A stretch of 64,000 nucleotides of DNA from Antedon bifida (GCA_963402885.1 OY727102.1:14074001-14138000); one strand, 5' to 3'. Positions 45,901-57,735 are shown, numbered from the stretch's first letter. Made by a program: numbers and translations. Notes: generated by a model not told the origin, from the sequence alone.

Positions 45901-48900
45901 ATGTTATCACTCATTGAGAAAGAGGAGAGAGTAATCAAATGTAAGCATAGCTTGATTATGGGGACTGAGCAACATACTTTGTGCCTAACGAGTAAAAATG
46001 CTCATGTGTTTTTGAGCGTGCGCAGAATTTAAGAAGAATGAACGCGTGGCGCGTCGGTTGAACGCAAAGTCGCTAATGTCAAGAAGTAAAGCAAGACGCC
46101 GATTCTACAACATACAGTATATTGAATGGCAAAGTGATAGCCCCAAGTTTATTTTACACGATTTTGTAGTATCATGCACTAGGCCTATTAATACAATGCT
46201 AAGCCAGCACATGTCACGGATGCGCACACATTGACTGCATATGAAGCGTGCACAAGGTTAGCTTCTACAATTTCGTCAGTACATGCATCATACTACATCT
46301 TTCCTTTCTTGAAAATAGTATTTCAACACAATAAGGATAAAAGTATGAATTCAATTGAAAAAGTTTGATAACTTATATGTTTCATCATATGCGTGCTTAT
46401 CCTTATTATATTATACGTTTTAACAAGTCAAATTATGTTAAAATGTTAGTACCAATAGCTTTACGTAAAAAGAATATATTTTGCAACATCCGTAGCTCTT
46501 ATCAACCACCGCCATGCCTAATATAGGTACGTGGCTGACAATAGACATAGGCCACGATACCAGCCACGATACTTAAAACATAATATAATTTAAGGAAGTA
46601 TATGTAATCGATCGTTGTTTTTTGTCATTAAGCTCTGCGGGCTCAAAAGTTGGTAACATTTTTTTTCTAGGTCTGACTATAGCCTACACAGTCACTCATG
46701 TTACATGTATAAATAAGCAACGTGGCTTGAAATGTTGTTTACAATAGTATGCGACTTTATGTACAGGCATCAACAATCAGCATTAGAAATAGTTACTAAT
46801 AGTAAACATAATATTACATACGGTAGTAATATTATATAACTTATATGCATTTATGGTCATAGGCCTACAGTAACTTACCGGGAACTGCTAAAACAAGTCC
46901 GGTTGCGCCTGGTACACTTGTTACTAAGACGGTCCTTTTACTCAAGTCATTTAACTTCGCTCGCTCTATCACATCGTTTAATCTATCAGTCCAGTACAGG
47001 TATCTAAGTATAAGTACAATCTATGTTACTACATTAACATTCTGTTACAAGTAGTTCACATCCCTTCCATGGATAAAAAATATATTTAAACTTACAAAAT
47101 TACTGAAGCAGATTAATAATAATTATTAATGATTTACGAATATGTAAAAAGAAATGTTAATGAATCTTCATTACTTCCTTTATTGAGTGGTATTAATGCA
47201 TTATTATTATTACGTTTTTTGCTTACTAATCAAAAGGAAGAATCAAAAGAATAGAAATGTGAAGATCATAGTTGATCTCCTTGCAAAGTGAAAAGTGGTT
47301 TACTGTGTATAGATGGTGACAACGTTAGATATATCAAACGTAACTAAAAAGAATTGTTTTGTACGTTCCATCCAGATTTATTACTTTAATGCGGTCAGTC
47401 TTTCACTAATTTAAATTATGATACAAGTGGTATAATGGTGGGATTCTCAGTACTATAGGCCTAAGTATAATCTGTAATACAGTGTTATATCTGTATCACA
47501 TGTGACACCTGTATAAACCTACCCTAACTTTAACCATAACATAGTACAGACGCCATGTGAAACATGTGACAATGTATTTACAGAATTGGCCTATTCTGGA
47601 CAGATTATAAAGAAACTTACAAACTACTAAAGCTGAGACATTTAATGAAATTCAATTCATTGAATGTTTTAAACGTAAAGGCAATCATTCTTCTTTAACA
47701 TTCTTATTAATTTTTAACGAATTTAAATATGTGGTTTAGATGCATTAATAATATACAGAATACAAGTCAATCCGAGATGTGATCACACATTTCATCTCTT
47801 TTGGGTGTGTGAAAAAAAGACTGACGTGCGTTAAGAGAGAGTGACATACCCGTTAGCTGTGTCTATCTCAATTGCATGTGGATAGGGCAATCCCGTGTCA
47901 AACAGAATTGTTCTGTTTGTTCGATCCAGATTGATTACTTCAATTCGGCCTTGTTTTTGATCTGTCCAATAAAGCTTCTTTCCAGCTCCATCAACGGCTA
48001 AATCACGCACATCTTCATCTGAAATTTACTTTATATGCTAAAGACTAAAACTGTGTTAACACATTTCAAATGATGCTCAACCCTCGACTAGATGTATTAT
48101 AATTATACTAAACTTTCGCACGAGAAAGTAAACGTTTACTTTACGGAAGACGTCAACATTCTACTCATTTGCATAACAGTGTAGTTCATAATTCAGCGAA
48201 CAGTTGCGTTTTAACGTACTTGTAAACGTAAATTTGATTTGAACGCAACGCATGTATCGCGCAGGCAACATCGCCGCTCGCATTAAAACAATTGCCTTCG
48301 GCCGCCAAGAGCCCTACCTAGCTAGGCATATTAACTTGCATATTATTAGCTGATAAATAGCATATTGCGATGAACAAATCTAATTGTTTGACTTAATTAA
48401 AAACATAACTTTAAATTTAACATTTTGTTTTCTGAATTATTCTACAGAAATGTAATGATCTTCCATGTTCCGATACCCTTTGGTTAACGTTTTTCACGTC
48501 GCTAATTTTATAAATAATTATATATAAGAAATAAGGTGCTCGACGCAACTAATTATATTTTTTCGTAATGCTTGCTCACGTCGAAAGAAAACAAGTATGT
48601 TATATATATATATAATTTAAGGCATATCTTTAAAAAGCAAGGCAGTTTAATAATTGAACCGTACGATCATTTCTTTTATGAAAAGTTGGGACATTTTATG
48701 ATGGGAACATTGTAGGCCTATAAGTTATGCGTTCGGAGGCCTAAAAAGGTTCAATTTCTTTTATAATTATTGTAGTTCAACATCGCCAAGGCCGGCACTT
48801 TTTTAGATTATAAATTTCAAGAATCTCATTTGCAGATTTAGGTACAAACAAGTTTTAGTGGGATTCCTTAGATATTAGTGACATTGCAAGAGATAGCTTG

Positions 48901-51900
48901 GGTTTTACAAGTTTGATCCTATTGCAGTAAAGTATTAATTATTAATATTAATTTATTTACAAAATAATTAGGCCTAGATACTGTCTTAGGTATTTTTACA
49001 GAGCATGATATATTGATTGTTTTACATGTTGTTTTTAATAGTTACTTTTAATGTTCAGTTGAATTTGTTTTTAAAATTATGTTTATGATATTCATATTAA
49101 TCGTGTGATTTATTTCTGTAGGTTTTATTATTAATTATGTTCGGTGTTTTACTTTCTAGTGTTTATTTATTCAATTATACCCTTTATTATCCCAGGTATT
49201 TTAGTTCTTGTATGCAGAGGAAATGACAAAAGAAGATTTTTGTTTGCGAAAACGGAAAATAAAAGATTGGCCTATATAAATTATAAATATGCTGTAAAAT
49301 GGTTTAACTTCTGCTACGCCTTTGGGCTATCTTTCCTAACCTCACATCTGTTATCAACGCTTACTGAAATCTTCCGATTCAGAAATCCTTAATCCGACTC
49401 CGTTATCTACAATTTTTGGAAAAATCGTACGGATTGATAAATTGTTGCTTATAATTATTACATCACCTATGCAAAAAGAGGTAAAACGTAAATTTCTTAA
49501 CGACATTATTTTACTTTAGTATCCTCAAACGTTTAATTATGATTATTAAACAACAACGTTTAGTTCAACGACGTTTGGTTCAATCTTGAAATAACTCTGA
49601 AGAGTTGGTCTATTTGGGCTATGTAAATTAACAAACTAAACTTGCTACCAAATATTTAGACCTATTCTTCACAAATAAATAAACATAAAAAAAAAAATAC
49701 ATTTCTTTTGCATACAATTTGATTTAAAGCAAAGGCTACAAAATAGCATGATGCTTATTTTTCCTAATAAAACAAGGAGGTATATGTAATCGATCGCGTG
49801 TGTTTGTTACTTGGCCAAATTGAAAATTGGCCAAGTATGTTGATCTGTTTGGTTTGTGTGTTTGTTTGTTTGTTTGTTTGTTTGTCATCACTCTAGCGCT
49901 CACAGTTTTGATTCGAATGACTCCAAATTATTACCATACATGTCACCTGGTGCAAGGACGACACTGCCCAATTTTGGTTAAAATCCGGACCACGGTTCCA
50001 ATTCTGGATCACTTTTAAAAATTATTTTCAGACCTGCTAGTGTTAAAAGATAGGACAGAATTATCAAAAGCCGGTGAGCAGTCTTAAATTAACAAGTAAA
50101 CTTAAATTGCATTTTCTCGAGAACTACTTGTCCAAAAAACTTCATTTTTGTACAAGAGGCAAGAGTTATAAAGTTTTAAAACTTAATTAGATTTAATATA
50201 GAGGTTTTTTGATGCGAGTAGTTTACAAAACCTATTTCTTTTCAAATTCACCCGTGTGTTTTTCGCGTTGCTGTTCTATTGTTAGCCGACTGAAGCTATT
50301 GTTCGTTGAAAGGCTGGTTACATAACCTGTACACCAAACACGTATACACATGATTGTAGTGAAATTAGCCTAAATCACACAGCATAAGACACACACTTTT
50401 GGTGAAAATTGGGTCAATGTCAGGAGGCCAATTTTGATTTGGCCAAGTATCGCGCTATGCGCGAAGGCTAGTTTGTCTGTTTGTCTGTCTGTTTGTTTGT
50501 TTATTTGTTAGCAGGATTACTCAAAAAGTAATTACAGGATCTTTACCAAAATGAATATACATATAGATATGTGGTCAAGGACCATTCCATTAAATGTTGG
50601 GACCATTTGGGACCATAGTTCCAATTCTGAACCACTTTTTAGTATACTTTTCAGACCTGCTAGTGTTAAAAGATAGGACAGAATTTTTCAAAAGCCGGCG
50701 AGCAGTCTTAAAGTAATAAGTAAACTGAAATTGCATTTTCTCGAGAACTACTTGTCCAAAAAACTTCATGTTTGTACAAGAGGCAAGAGTTATAATTGGT
50801 GATTTGTAATTTTAAAACATAATTTGATTTAATGTGAACATTTTTTGATGCGAGTAGTTTAAAAAACCTATTTCTTTTAAAATTCACTCGTTTGATTTTC
50901 GCGTTGCTGTTCTATTGTTAGTCAACTGAAGCTATTGTTAATTGAAAGGCTTGTTACATAACCATTACACCAAACTCGCATACACATGCTTGTAGTGAAA
51001 TTAGCCTAAATCACAAACAGCATTAAGACACACACAAATAAAGATATTTTTTCCCGGAGAAATCTTATGTAGGCGAATTTTACAGTAGGCGGAGGTATGC
51101 ACTCTCGGAGTGGCTTTCTAGTTTTACATGATGTTTTTAATAGTTAATTTTACTGTTCAGTTGAATTTATTTGTAAAATTATGTTTATGATATTCATAAT
51201 AATCGTGTAATTAATTAATTAACCTATGCAAAAAGAGGTAACACGTAAATTTCTTAACGACATTATTTTACTTTAGTATCCTCAAACGTTTATTTATGAT
51301 TATTAAACAACAACGTTTAGTTCAACAACGTTTGGTTCAACCTTGAAATAACTCTGAAGAGTTGGTCTATTTGGGCTATGTAAATCTAACGAAATTATGT
51401 TGCTACCAAATAATTAGGCCTATTCTTAAAAAATAAATAAACATTAACAAAAAAATACATTTCTTTTGCATACAATTTGATTTAAAAGTTAGCGAAACAA
51501 ATTATTTTTCCTAATAAAACATGTAAAAATGAATAGAATATTACTTGATTCCAAAGACAAAAACACTTGTTTGTTAGTGACAAGTGAAAACCGTTCAATG
51601 GTGTCCTTGCTGACATCAGTATTTGGACTACATGATGAAGCTAGTGAAGTTATACACTTGCTACGAAATAATTATGCATATTCTTAACAAATAAATTAAC
51701 ATAACAAAAATACATTTTGATTAAAAGAAAAAAAAAATTAAAAATGAATAGAATATTACTTGATCCTAAAGATACAAACACTTCATGTTGGTTAGTGACA
51801 AGTGAAAACCGTTCAATGGTGTTCTTGCTGACATCAGACCAATACAGTGTTAATCTGCTAATGTCAAAATCGATAGCGACAGGTTCAGTTAATACGACAT

Positions 51901-52005
51901 TCTGAAAAACTGATGCTAAAATCAAATTTGCGTTGTCACTGGAACTAATGTTTGTCATATAAATTCCAGGAGGATTCAACTTATTGACCACAAACATAAC
52001 ATCAC
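36877..52005 (-). CDS. YWTD-propeller / C-type-lectin mosaic gene, middle tandem copy (16 exons, 5' end not found)
   Basis: Minus-strand exons, 5' to 3': 51760-52005, 47850-48018, 46879-47003, 45465-45704, 44339-44493, 43275-43346, 42809-42923, 41996-42677, 41485-41674, 40895-41096, 40354-40565, 39973-40195, 39304-39507, 38775-38927, 38141-38344, 36877-36935. Every junction has AG/GT and every phase joins in frame, giving about 1083 residues ending in stop TAA. Domain order is a six-bladed LDLR-B propeller, a beta-sandwich region, a C-type lectin domain, a Cys-rich segment, and a C-terminal region with an Asp-box, ending KKDCC. Many N-x-S/T sites and Cys pairs indicate an extracellular or secreted protein. 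No membrane segment is seen. The first visible exon starts in phase 2, so at least one upstream exon, probably with the signal peptide, is missing. I do not recognise the protein as a named gene and its ligand is unknown. The exon model is strong; the function is inferred from domains. Confidence 0.85.
37048..37798. mobile_element. TIR transposon (751 bp) in last intron of the middle gene
   Basis: Terminal inverted repeats of 37 bp (37048-37084 and 37762-37798) differ at two positions; they begin gttttatataaca. No transposase is encoded. The interior has a cluster of CTAGGCCTAG-like palindromes (37500-37590). The right gene copy lacks it: its intron reads ctggttatttttaacatttt at about 63357. 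Confidence 0.8.
37797..37900. repeat. Long hairpin next to the TIR transposon
   Basis: Arms of about 46 bp (37797-37844 and 37856-37900) pair with few mismatches around an 11-base loop, ttggtcacctc. Within each arm acaaataatg occurs twice. It is part of the same insertion relative to the right gene copy. Confidence 0.8.
38141..39507 (-). CDS. Exons: Cys-rich segment and Asp-box C-terminal region
   Basis: Exons 39304-39507, 38775-38927 and 38141-38344 follow the lectin domain. The first carries CHYDGG..CDAC..HKC..TVC..KC, seven closely spaced cysteines. The second carries DYYDQGFVITKKLDD and two cysteines. The third contains SKDHGATW, an exact match to the Asp-box pattern S-x-D-x-G-x-T-W seen in sialidase and VPS10 propeller blades. 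A single Asp-box does not make such a propeller, so the fold is unassigned. All junctions are in frame (V-P-D-Y and W-K-A-L). Confidence 0.8.
39973..40565 (-). CDS. Exons: C-type lectin domain
   Basis: Two exons (40354-40565 and 39973-40195, a phase 0 junction) encode one C-type lectin domain: CYKVF...TWDAAKAACE, then YWIGLKD, W-T-D, and WDIMDC...AICEY. The WIGL core and the conserved cysteines are present. The sugar-specificity triplet EPN or QPD is absent: its place reads WLPNRPG. The WND calcium motif reads WDIMD. Calcium-dependent sugar binding of the classic kind is therefore doubtful, and a protein-binding role is possible. The donor after the first exon is GTGAGT. Confidence 0.9.
40895..44493 (-). 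CDS. Exons: beta-sandwich repeat region
   Basis: Six exons (44339-44493, 43275-43346, 42809-42923, 41996-42677, 41485-41674, 40895-41096) encode about 470 residues rich in V, T, N and D. Three stretches share a G-D-x-V signature starting a strand: YGIGDEVKTDFLV, VNVGQKVHMNLIVEFP and FYKGDDVTLLISI, each followed about 25 residues later by a V-x-V-T-L/F strand. This resembles DUF11-like or cadherin-like immunoglobulin folds, but no family is certain. Several N-glycosylation sequons are present. The 682-nt exon is much the largest in the gene. The role is probably structural spacing between propeller and lectin. Confidence 0.75.
45465..48018 (-). CDS. Exons: remaining YWTD propeller blades
   Basis: Three exons (47850-48018, 46879-47003, 45465-45704) complete the propeller. 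They carry LAVDG...KLYWTDQ with INLDRTNR, YLYWTDRLNDVIERA, MYWCDYGAG with ANLDGTNR, and NYLYWTGYHIYRVDR. With the upstream exon this gives six blades, the usual number for an LDLR/LRP/nidogen propeller. Such propellers bind protein ligands outside the cell. Unlike LRPs, the propeller is not followed by an EGF module; the next exon begins the beta-sandwich region. Donors are GTATGT, GTAAGT and GTAAAT. Confidence 0.85.
47345..47410 (-). pseudogene. Relic of a duplicated YWTD exon inside an intron
   Basis: Read on the minus strand, this intronic stretch gives K-D-R-I-K-V-I-N-L-D-G-T-Y-K-T-I. That is an LDLR-B blade segment parallel to the IEVINLDRTNRTIL part of exon 47850-48018. The reading frame is not maintained on either side and no splice sites fit. 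It looks like a decayed partial exon duplication. Confidence 0.5.
49786..51121 (+). mobile_element. Helitron family 3, two tandem copies
   Basis: Two related segments (about 49800-50400 and 50400-51121) each hold a (GTTT)n stretch, cagacctgctagtgttaaaa, aactacttgtccaaaaaact and a tgttctattgttag block. The second ends with hairpin gcactc-tcg-gagtg, then gctttCTAG (51118-51121), then T. The first lacks that 3' end. Same family as 32741-33414. Confidence 0.7.
51533..51620 (-). pseudogene. Partial duplicate of the 3' end of the YWTD exon (middle copy)
   Basis: This repeats the donor-side third of exon 51760-52005 with small deletions. It is the counterpart of 250-350. It lies in the first visible intron and is not expected to be spliced in. 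Confidence 0.6.
51760..52005 (-). CDS. Exon: first propeller blades (LDLR-B, YWSD)
   Basis: This 246-nt exon runs from acceptor AG (CT at 52006-52007 on +) to donor GTAATA. It encodes GDVMFVVN..., a degenerate blade, then a classic LDLR-B blade with PVAIDFD and LYWSD. It enters in phase 2 and leaves with one base that joins the next exon as N-E-D-V. A paralogous exon of identical length lies at 491-736. The following intron (48019-51759) is large and full of repeats. Confidence 0.85.
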
Positions 52006-52946
52006 CTGTATTAAAATATAAAAAAAACAAAACGTTTACTTGAATATAACACCTAAATAAACAATCATAACAACACTAACATTAATTTTTGGGAAAAAAA
52101 TTCTTTGCTGATTCATAGATAAACACATGAACAAATCAAATACAATACCTATGCACAAAAACAAAGCGATTTTTCAAAGCTCCAGAGGATTAAATTAAGT
52201 TTCTAATTGTTTAAATATAATGTATTTTTTTATATTTTATTTAATAGTGTTAATAATAATTTAATTAGTTAAATATAATATGTTTATCATTTTAAAGAAG
52301 GCCTCTGAATATTAGCTGGCCTGATATGCTAGAAGGTTTACCCTCCTAAATAAAGTGGAAATAAATAAACAAAAAGACAAAATCAAGGCCGATTTCTAGG
52401 AAATTATTAAAAGCATTCACTCCACGTTTACATCAACATGTTTCTTATCGTTGTTCAGTCCCACAGTATCGCAATATTAAAATAACTGTAGTTACGACTT
52501 AAGTGTCTTTAACACCTGAAAATCATCAAGTGTTCGTCTCCACGACGCGGCAGCATGGTTTCCTTTAAATCGCTGCACTGTCGCTACCACAGCAGCATCA
52601 TCTTCGACAGGATTGGATTATAAAAAGTCATTGATTTTGAGTGATTTAATTGGAATTCACTACCTTTGTTAACAATTATTGACTCGATATTGAATATATG
52701 ATTTATATTTGCCTGGTAGAAATTAACATTTGTAATCATAATGGTTTGTCCATTTTCGAAAACAATATTTCTGTACTATAGATTTTGTCAAACGTGGCAC
52801 ACATTATCAGTCAGTTATCTTGATAACATAGCATACTGTAAGTTGTAATACATACAAAATATTTATATATGACACAGTATACAGTCATTTATCTTGATAA
52901 CATAATATCAATCATCATGCAACTATTTTACATGAAACATTATAAT
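52006..52946. other. Upstream flank of middle gene copy, paralogous to 737-1840
   Basis: Follows the left flank with substitutions and a roughly 160-bp deletion near 52625. Missing 5' exons or the promoter of the middle gene could lie here or further right. Only the candidate exon at 52516-52611 stands out. Confidence 0.5.
52516..52611 (-). other. Candidate short exon, paralogue of 1272-1364
   Basis: Open for 32 codons on the minus strand (PVEDDAAVVATVQRF...WRRTLDDFQ) and followed by GTGTTA. Differences from the left copy include a 3-base in-frame indel and a few residue changes. Assignment to the lectin gene is uncertain. Confidence 0.25.
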
Positions 52947-54035
52947 ATATGAATCTCTTGAGCAACGAAATAGCTAAATTGCCTCAACACACTCCACTGG
53001 GACATGAATACCACTGATTTCGCATCGTGATATTCTACAAAACACTTGAATTTCATGTTCCCACCTAAATATCTCGGCTATTATAAATCGGTAGTCGATA
53101 GTCGATCGATAGTAGCTCAAAATAAACTGTAGACAATACTGAACATTATGATATATGTTTGAAATTGTAAAGTTACAAAAAGTAGGCCTATGTGTCATTT
53201 TACGTTTTAAAACTCACCATCCATTGCCCGCTGACAGTGTGAGGTCAATTTTTTACCTATTTTCTAAAGCACCACAGTGTTTTATTTGCAATTTAAGATC
53301 ACTTGTAGGCCATCAATCATTTTGGATAGTTTCTTAAAAGAAAGCTGAATATTCATAGATTCCTTACATACTTTTCTTATGAGCATTGGCTTAAAATAGA
53401 CTGTGTCAAAATAGCAAAATCTATTTTGAAAAAATCTAAAAAATCCTCAAAAAGGCGGCAAAATTCAAATAGGGTTTGCCTGTGTTATCAAGCCGGTCTT
53501 CACTTGACAGACCGTTGGATTGTAGCTAAGTTTGGGGTTAATTTTTTCATTATATAATTGTAAGTAGCATTTAATTTTTATATCATTCTAATGTTTGATA
53601 TATAAGGAACAATTGTTAGGTGTTATTTAGTTCTATATGTCGTGTTTTATATTCACAATTGCCAAATTAAAACACCTATGGTTTAATGATAGCGAGCTGG
53701 GATCTACCATTTTTCACTCGGGTAATGGTTATGTTTATCTTTCTGTGACCTGTTTTGTTTAATGAATAGATGGTAATTATTACAAAGTCTGGAAATGTTC
53801 ATACTATACTAGTTCATGTCATTTTAATTTCTTTGGTTAAAAAATGTAATCAATAATCGTGAAAATTAGTTGTAGTCATAATGGTTGACCCCCCCCCCCC
53901 CCCCCCTATATAATGGACGATGACAAGACTTGGGTTGCATGAACTTGGTATGAACTTATAAGTAGATAAACAGCTCAATAGGTACATATTAAAAATCACT
54001 GTTTGGTTGCAAAATTTGCACCAAGAGATTCATAT
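52947..54035. mobile_element. TIR element (1.09 kb) absent from left paralogue
   Basis: Perfect 14-bp terminal inverted repeats atatgaatctcttg (52947-52960) and its complement (54022-54035). The left paralogue reads continuously at 1836-1850 (ttataatgttaacgtaatta). No transposase is encoded. It contains an 18-base C run at 53889-53906. Confidence 0.75.
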
Positions 54036-55304
54036 TGAACGTAATTACTCATGAATACATAAACATCAGTAGAATATTACATAAAATAGTTATGATCATT
54101 TTATTTACATAATACAATCATTTATTGTGATATAACATGAGGTGTACATAATAAAAAAATAATAAGAAAAAAAATATACATGAATAGATATACAGCAGTG
54201 AGTAAAAATACATGATAAAACAAATGTAGGCCTACTGTATATGACTGTCCAAGATCAAGTGCATAGCCCCTAACATAGGCAATAAAATGAAAAGACTTAT
54301 ACTGTAGTAGTACAGTACTGCATTTTTAGTGGATGTTTAAGAAAGATTAATTAATCTTGTGAACAAATTGTCTCTATAATTAGACTTTTTCTGTTAGAGC
54401 AAATAGGAATGTGTATATTGTGAACTATGGCGGCCATTTTTGACGCCATCTTGGATTTCTCGGAGAGCACAAGGAGGATTTTTCAGGACTTTTAGTATGA
54501 TGTTCCAATAATAGTTCTGAACCTTTACTGAAAAAATCAGCTTGTTACCAAACATTTGCGCCGAAAATTGTGTAAATAAATTCTGATTATTAAAAATGTT
54601 TAGTAATGTTAAAAAACTTAATTCCGGAAAACATTTTTTTTTAAATAATAACGAAGTAATTCATATTTAATTCGTAAAATACACAGTAGCCTACTTTGAA
54701 GAGCATAAACATCCAAGTTTCTTTCTCTTAATGTAGAGAATCAGTTAGTCGGAGACACCCTTTACATTTACACAGCATTGGTAAATAAATACTATAAATA
54801 ATATTAATAACATACCTTTACTTAAATGTAGAAAGGTAGAAAGAAAAAAACAGACGAATTTCCAACAGGCCATTTTTAGAAACAATCTAACTTCACAGTC
54901 TGTTAATAAACAATGTTCAATTACGTCGTCAAAAACGAATATAAGCTGTATATCACACGGTCGCAATACAATATAATTATATTATACCTAACGCTGTGTA
55001 TGACGTCATTTGTTTTTCACTTTACGCGTTGCGCGTACGATAGACAGGCTGATCTATATTTAATGGTATCGTGTGAGATATTATGCAGTTTTTATCATCT
55101 ATATTGTTATTTGGAACCCTTGGTGAGTTTGAATTATAGTCAACATTTAATATGTTGTACAGTCTTTGTGTTGTTGCCCCTTTTGAATTATATAATCGTT
55201 TGTTTAAGCAGTTTCATAATTCATAATCATATCTCTACTCTAGGCCTACACTCTAAGCATCGCTCGTTATCATGCCGTTTCATTTGAGTCGGCCCATTAT
55301 TATT
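54036..55304. other. Intergenic sequence, paralogous to 1860-2365, 3455-3890 and 13610-13830
   Basis: Joins three left-interval segments without the left insertions, so it shows the older arrangement. Contains module copy 4 (55050-55300). No supported gene. Confidence 0.6.
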
Positions 55305-56122
55305 CATAGACCCATTATTTCGGGAAATGGCACTGCTACACAGAAAATTTCTGAATAGGCCTATGTGGATGATTTACTTAGACCATAATGTGACTGATCT
55401 CCCGTCATACATTCAGGACTCCACGGACTTTTACCGCAAAATTAACCAAATTCAAAATGTACCTATTAATTCTGTTCTGACTACATTAATTAGATGTTTC
55501 ATCGCTGTATACTAATATCCCTCACGAAGACTGGAGCCGATGCATGCATTTTAAATTACAAACAAATTCCAGGCAAAACGCCTACTAAAGCTCATTTACG
55601 AGAACTGGTCATGTTGATTTTAACCAACAACAGTTTTATTTTTGGCAATGACTTACCTCCAAATTCATGACACAGCGATGAGCACAAAAATGGCGCCATC
55701 TTTTGCAAATTTATTTATGTGACAATTTGAGGCCAATTTTCTGTCCCTTCTCCAACCTAATAAACTACTTGTTTAGTTTAGATACATTGACGACATCTTC
55801 ATGATCTGGACCCATGGTGAAGATAATCTGGATTCATTGCTTCTGAATATTAATTCAGCCCACTCACCTATCAAATTTACAGCTACTAAATCCACTAGTA
55901 GCGTTGACTTTTTCGACACTATAGTGACCATAGAAAATGGTACACTCAAAACTGACCTATTCCGTAAACCCACAAACATGTACCTGCTACCTAGCAGTTG
56001 TCATCCCCGACACTGTACCAAAAACATACCGTACAGTCAAGCATTACGTATCAGACGTATTCAGATGTTCAGATTTAGATTTTCAGAATCCTACAGAAGA
56101 ACTTTCTTTCTTTTATTTCAAT
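55305..56122 (+). pseudogene. Penelope-like element RT fragment (copy 3)
   Basis: The right-interval orthologue of the fragments at 14040 and 28998. The 5' part is shorter: the join at 55310 skips the block before GRPIIS. VDFFDTIVTIENGTLKTDLF is in frame here, whereas copies 1 and 2 have a 2-base insertion (ctagtatagcg) at that point. Interrupted after the ...LFLLFQ block by a LINE insertion at 56123. Confidence 0.85.
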
Positions 56123-56451
56123 AAGATACAAGATAACTTTATTGTCAAAATTGTTAACAATTTCGAGATATGTTTTGTACCTTAGTAGAATAAATAATAC
56201 GATGTGATAACAATAAAAATAAATACAAATGATACAAGTGACTATCTTGAAAAGTTTTTGTTAAATAAATTGCATGCTATGTACATTGGTGAAAATCTGA
56301 AACGGTTTGTGGATATTTTTTTCTGTGTCAGTCTAACCCTTCCTGATCTACTTATAATGATGTCTGAATGTAATGGGTGTGATGGGTCTTGCATAATTGT
56401 GTCAAATTTTTGAAGTATGAATGTATTAAACATTTCATCTAAAGGTTTCAC

Positions 56452-57735
56452 TTATACACCGATAACTCTGCTGGTCTTATTTACAAATCTCTGAATTTGA
56501 CTTTTACTGTTTACATTGATATGAGAAAACCAAACAATAATACAATAAGAAATGATTGATTGAACAACAGAGGAATAAAACATATGAATGAGATGAGAAC
56601 TAACATTAAACTGTTTCATTTTGTATATAAAGTACATTCTCTTATTAGCCTTGGTACGGAGTTCTTTAGTGTTGCTCTCCCAATTTAGTTTATTATCAAT
56701 TATTAATCCCAAGTACTTATGACTTTCTACTATTTCAACAATTTCATTATCAATTTCAATATTTACATGATTAGTTTTATTTTTCCTTCTAAAATCGACA
56801 ATAACCTCTTTAGTTTTTTTGGCATTTAGTTCAAGAAAATTTTGTTTACACCAGACTATAAATTGTTCAACATATTCATTAAACAGGGATGTATTATTAT
56901 TTGAAATTAAACCAACTAGGCAAGTATCATCTGCAAACTTAACATTAAATGATTTACTTGGATCAATATCACTATAAAAATCAGAATATAATGAAAAAAG
57001 TAAGGGTGAGAGAACGCATCCCTGTGGTGCACCTGTATTACAAGTTAACTGCTTAGATACGCTACCCCTAAACTTAACAATCTGTGTTCTTTCATTTAAG
57101 AAATCAGAAATCCAGAGATTTAATCGTGGATTTATTCCTAACTTTAATAATTTATCTGTAAGTAAATGAGGCTGAATTGTATTGAACGCTGCAGAAAAAT
57201 CTAAAAATAATATTCTAGCATAGTTATTTGGATATTCAAGATGACCATACACCTTTTGCGTGAGCGTCATAACTGCGTCAACTACGCCCCTTTTTTCCCT
57301 ATAAGCAAATTGGTTGCTATCAATTATACCCTTTGTCTCATTATTTAATATATTTTTTATAATTTTCTCAAAACATTTCATGGGGATGGCTGTTAATGCC
57401 ACTGGCCTATAGTCATTGCAAACAGTACATTTATCATTTTTTGGAATCGGTGTGATAATAGCAGACTTCCAAAGTTTTGGTACACGACATACATCAACCG
57501 ACCACTGAAATAGGTAATGAAAAATATACTTTAATTGAAAATAACAGGTCTTCAGAACTTTCCCTGAGATTTGATCTGGCCCTGTGGCTTTCTTTGACTT
57601 GACTTTTTTTAGGGTTTGTTCCACATCAGTTATATTAATTAGGATATTGTTATTTTCTTCTTCTGATTGAGCCCATAATATTTTCATTTTGTTTTTCCCG
57701 TAAATCCGAAAGGTCACTTTTTTCAAACCTGACAT
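56452..57735 (-). pseudogene. LINE reverse transcriptase domain
   Basis: An open frame of 427 codons covering the RT: KKATGPDQISGKVLK, LWKSAIITPIPK, NDYRPVALTAIPMK, ILFLDFSAAFNTI (first catalytic D), NTGAPQGCVLSPLLFSLY, VKFADDTCLVG (catalytic DD) and LELNAKKTKEVIVDFRRK. This is the CR1/Rex-Babar type. It is separated from the endonuclease by a stop and frameshift, so the element cannot make one polyprotein. The RT alone looks undamaged. Confidence 0.85.

Larger units (their letters stand above)
48019..51759. other. Large repeat-filled intron of the middle gene
   Basis: Two near-copies of one segment (about 49020-49790 and 51124-51480, both with gttcagttgaattt and acaacaacgtttagttcaac) flank a Helitron cluster. 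The second joins the exon flank shared with position 1. Bases 48019-49020 have no recognisable gene or repeat. Confidence 0.6.

Noticed and set aside
49144-49392. Hydrophobic 82-codon plus-strand frame in the large intron
   Set aside because: It could look like a small membrane protein, but it lies inside an intron segment that is duplicated without the frame; no homology or conservation.
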